Shown piece after piece: positions 12,861 through 12,977 of a stretch of 12,977 nt of DNA. Where the stretch lies: NCBI GenBank assembly GCA_964557575.1, contig CAZLBC010000122.1:1-12977 (forward strand). Reading direction: 5' to 3'. Source of the stretch: CAZLBC01 sp964557575. GTDB taxonomy: Bacteria; Planctomycetota; Phycisphaerae; SM23-33. Under the pieces are notes generated by a model. The model had not been told where the DNA came from, ran no database searches, and was given only the letters and a program-made list of their open reading frames with translations. Both the position numbers and the translations under genes were made by a program. Each line of letters opens with the position of its first letter. Positions within the stretch are counted from its first letter, which is position 1.

Positions 12861-12977
12861 ATGTTTTTGCCTCTTTCTGTTTTGCCTCGTACTGGTAGTT
12901 GGTGGTTAGTGCTGCGATTTGATCGTGGCTGCGAACGGGAGAATGATGTATGCCGCTCCTCCCGGCCCGTAACGGCC
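12861..12977 (-). repeat. Leader of intact exbB, duplicated at 6205-6320
   Basis: This upstream stretch shares ttttgcctcgtactggt and neighbouring sequence with the leader of the exbB remnant. No clear -35/-10 promoter is visible before the window ends, so the operon promoter may lie beyond 12977. Confidence 0.5.

Overview
The window comes from a GC-rich (about 60-65% by eye), Gram-negative-type bacterium. No rRNA, tRNA or housekeeping marker fixes the lineage. Three features would fit the Planctomycetota/Verrucomicrobiota/Kiritimatiellota (PVC) group: an ExbB with an N-terminal signal peptide and a Pro/Ala/Thr periplasmic linker, a C-terminal domain with a GSDD...NG motif, and long Ala-rich envelope proteins. 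That placement is inference only. Almost every supported gene is on the minus strand, so transcription runs from high to low coordinates. The window looks like an accessory region in flux, a mixture of working modules and debris from older ones.

Right end to left. Positions 8374-12860 hold an energised envelope module: exbB (12000-12860) overlaps exbD (11594-12010) by 11 nt, and further down lies a 778-residue anchored rod protein with TolA-like architecture (8374-10710): one N-terminal membrane segment, a very long Ala/Arg/Glu-rich helical stalk and a C-terminal globular domain. A HEPN/MNT toxin-antitoxin pair (10763-11498) sits between exbD and the rod gene on the same strand.

Positions 6358-8230 are a graveyard. 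They contain the 5' part of a group II intron with the first 67 codons of its reverse transcriptase, the last ~200 codons of a Type III methyltransferase (mod), a 49-codon N-terminal piece of a DinD-like protein, and the last ~130 codons of a Type III restriction subunit (res), joined end to end by deletions. Next comes a decayed second copy of exbB (5826-6204) with a lost start codon, a large frame-shifting deletion and a 9-bp deletion. The matching exbD tail (3560-3740), with an in-frame stop, lies 2 kb away. Between these halves are a small plus-strand gene of unknown function (5500-5811) and a minus-strand coiled-coil gene (3765-4838) with its own near-consensus promoter.

Positions 3328-3484 are a 157-bp MITE-like element with imperfect 16-bp terminal inverted repeats and a 5-bp target duplication. 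Left of it is an intact AAA15/RloA-type ATPase (1810-3198) with its own extended -10 promoter, overlapping the start of a rloB partner cut short at about residue 80. The left end (63-1425) holds three tandem, collinear STAS (anti-anti-sigma type) paralogues whose phosphorylation site differs in a graded way: DSS, DSA and GAA.

The genes most likely to act together are exbB-exbD-rod protein as a force-transducing envelope complex, MNT-HEPN as a toxin-antitoxin pair, and the three STAS proteins in one partner-switching circuit whose kinase and sigma factor are not in the window. The best candidate for an undescribed system is the ExbB/ExbD/rod module carrying an embedded HEPN/MNT pair and having a ruined duplicate nearby.
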